From Fimenecus sp051881455 (GTDB lineage Bacteria; Bacillota; Clostridia; Oscillospirales; Acutalibacteraceae): 48,381 bases of DNA. The stretch covers positions 1 through 48,381 of the forward strand of contig JBJEPX010000048.1 in NCBI GenBank assembly GCA_051881455.1, given 5' to 3'. How positions within the stretch are numbered: the first letter of the stretch is position 1; each line of letters starts with the position of its first letter. Shown piece by piece: positions 48,318-48,381 of the stretch. The notes under the pieces were generated by a model. That model did not search any database. It saw only the letters and a program-made list of their open reading frames with translations, and was not told the origin of the DNA. The position numbers were made by a program, and so were the translations under genes.

Positions 48318-48381
48318 TGATATATGATTGAAAGTTGTACAATAAAAATGGACTGTTCAAAGAGTGAAAATATGGTAAAAT

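Overview
The window looks like chromosomal DNA from a low-to-mid GC, Gram-positive anaerobe of the class Clostridia, probably an uncultured gut Oscillospirales-type bacterium. This is inferred from gene content: the SRP RNA-dnaX-ybaB-recR block, smpB next to ssrA, YqeG, a DUF1934 gene in front of argS, a Firmicutes-type (type 2) GalT, a CmpB-family membrane protein, a small Spo0A-C-like protein and a GGGtGRT protein. Nothing looks like a phage, plasmid, CRISPR array or insertion sequence with its own transposase. No tRNA gene was seen.

Layout. 1-0.7 kb: 3' part of gapA and its terminator. 1-5 kb: acyltransferase, RluA-type pseudouridine synthase, then a PII-like protein paired with a CPA2 antiporter. 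5-11 kb: a truncated DUF5703-like gene, an AraC-type regulator and a divergent L-fucose operon (fucA-fucU-kinase-fucI). 11-21 kb: mostly leftward genes, namely proS, acpP, phosphohexomutase, a PLP C-S lyase-like enzyme, a GNAT, two M42 aminopeptidases, galK and a VTT/DedA-like membrane protein. 21-31 kb: mostly rightward, namely a 2-hydroxyacid dehydrogenase, rpsU, yqeG, an M24 peptidase, an OGG1-type glycosylase, ddl, DUF1934 and argS, with a leftward lipoprotein pair between. 31-35 kb: a small XRE/Spo0A-C-like regulator pair, a CmpB-like protein, and a strongly expressed-looking pair (NifU-like scaffold plus GGGtGRT protein). 35-44 kb: leftward small membrane proteins around galT, then malic enzyme, glpK and a cytosolic GH20 hexosaminidase. 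44-48 kb: SRP RNA, dnaX, ybaB, recR, smpB and tmRNA.

Metabolic theme: fucose, galactose (galK and galT 16 kb apart) and N-acetylhexosamine use fits growth on host mucin or milk-type glycans. gapA, glpK and malic enzyme feed central carbon metabolism. No sugar transporter is present.

The most unusual feature is a family of about 35 short palindromic units packed into nearly every larger intergenic gap at 0.8-1, 11, 31-32, 34-36, 39-41 and 46-48 kb, and absent between about 11.3 and 31 kb. They share a constant GTAGGG edge but carry different stem sequences whose two arms change together, so the hairpin is kept while its sequence is not. Two further intergenic transcription units (promoter plus terminator, no ORF) look like unannotated small RNAs.
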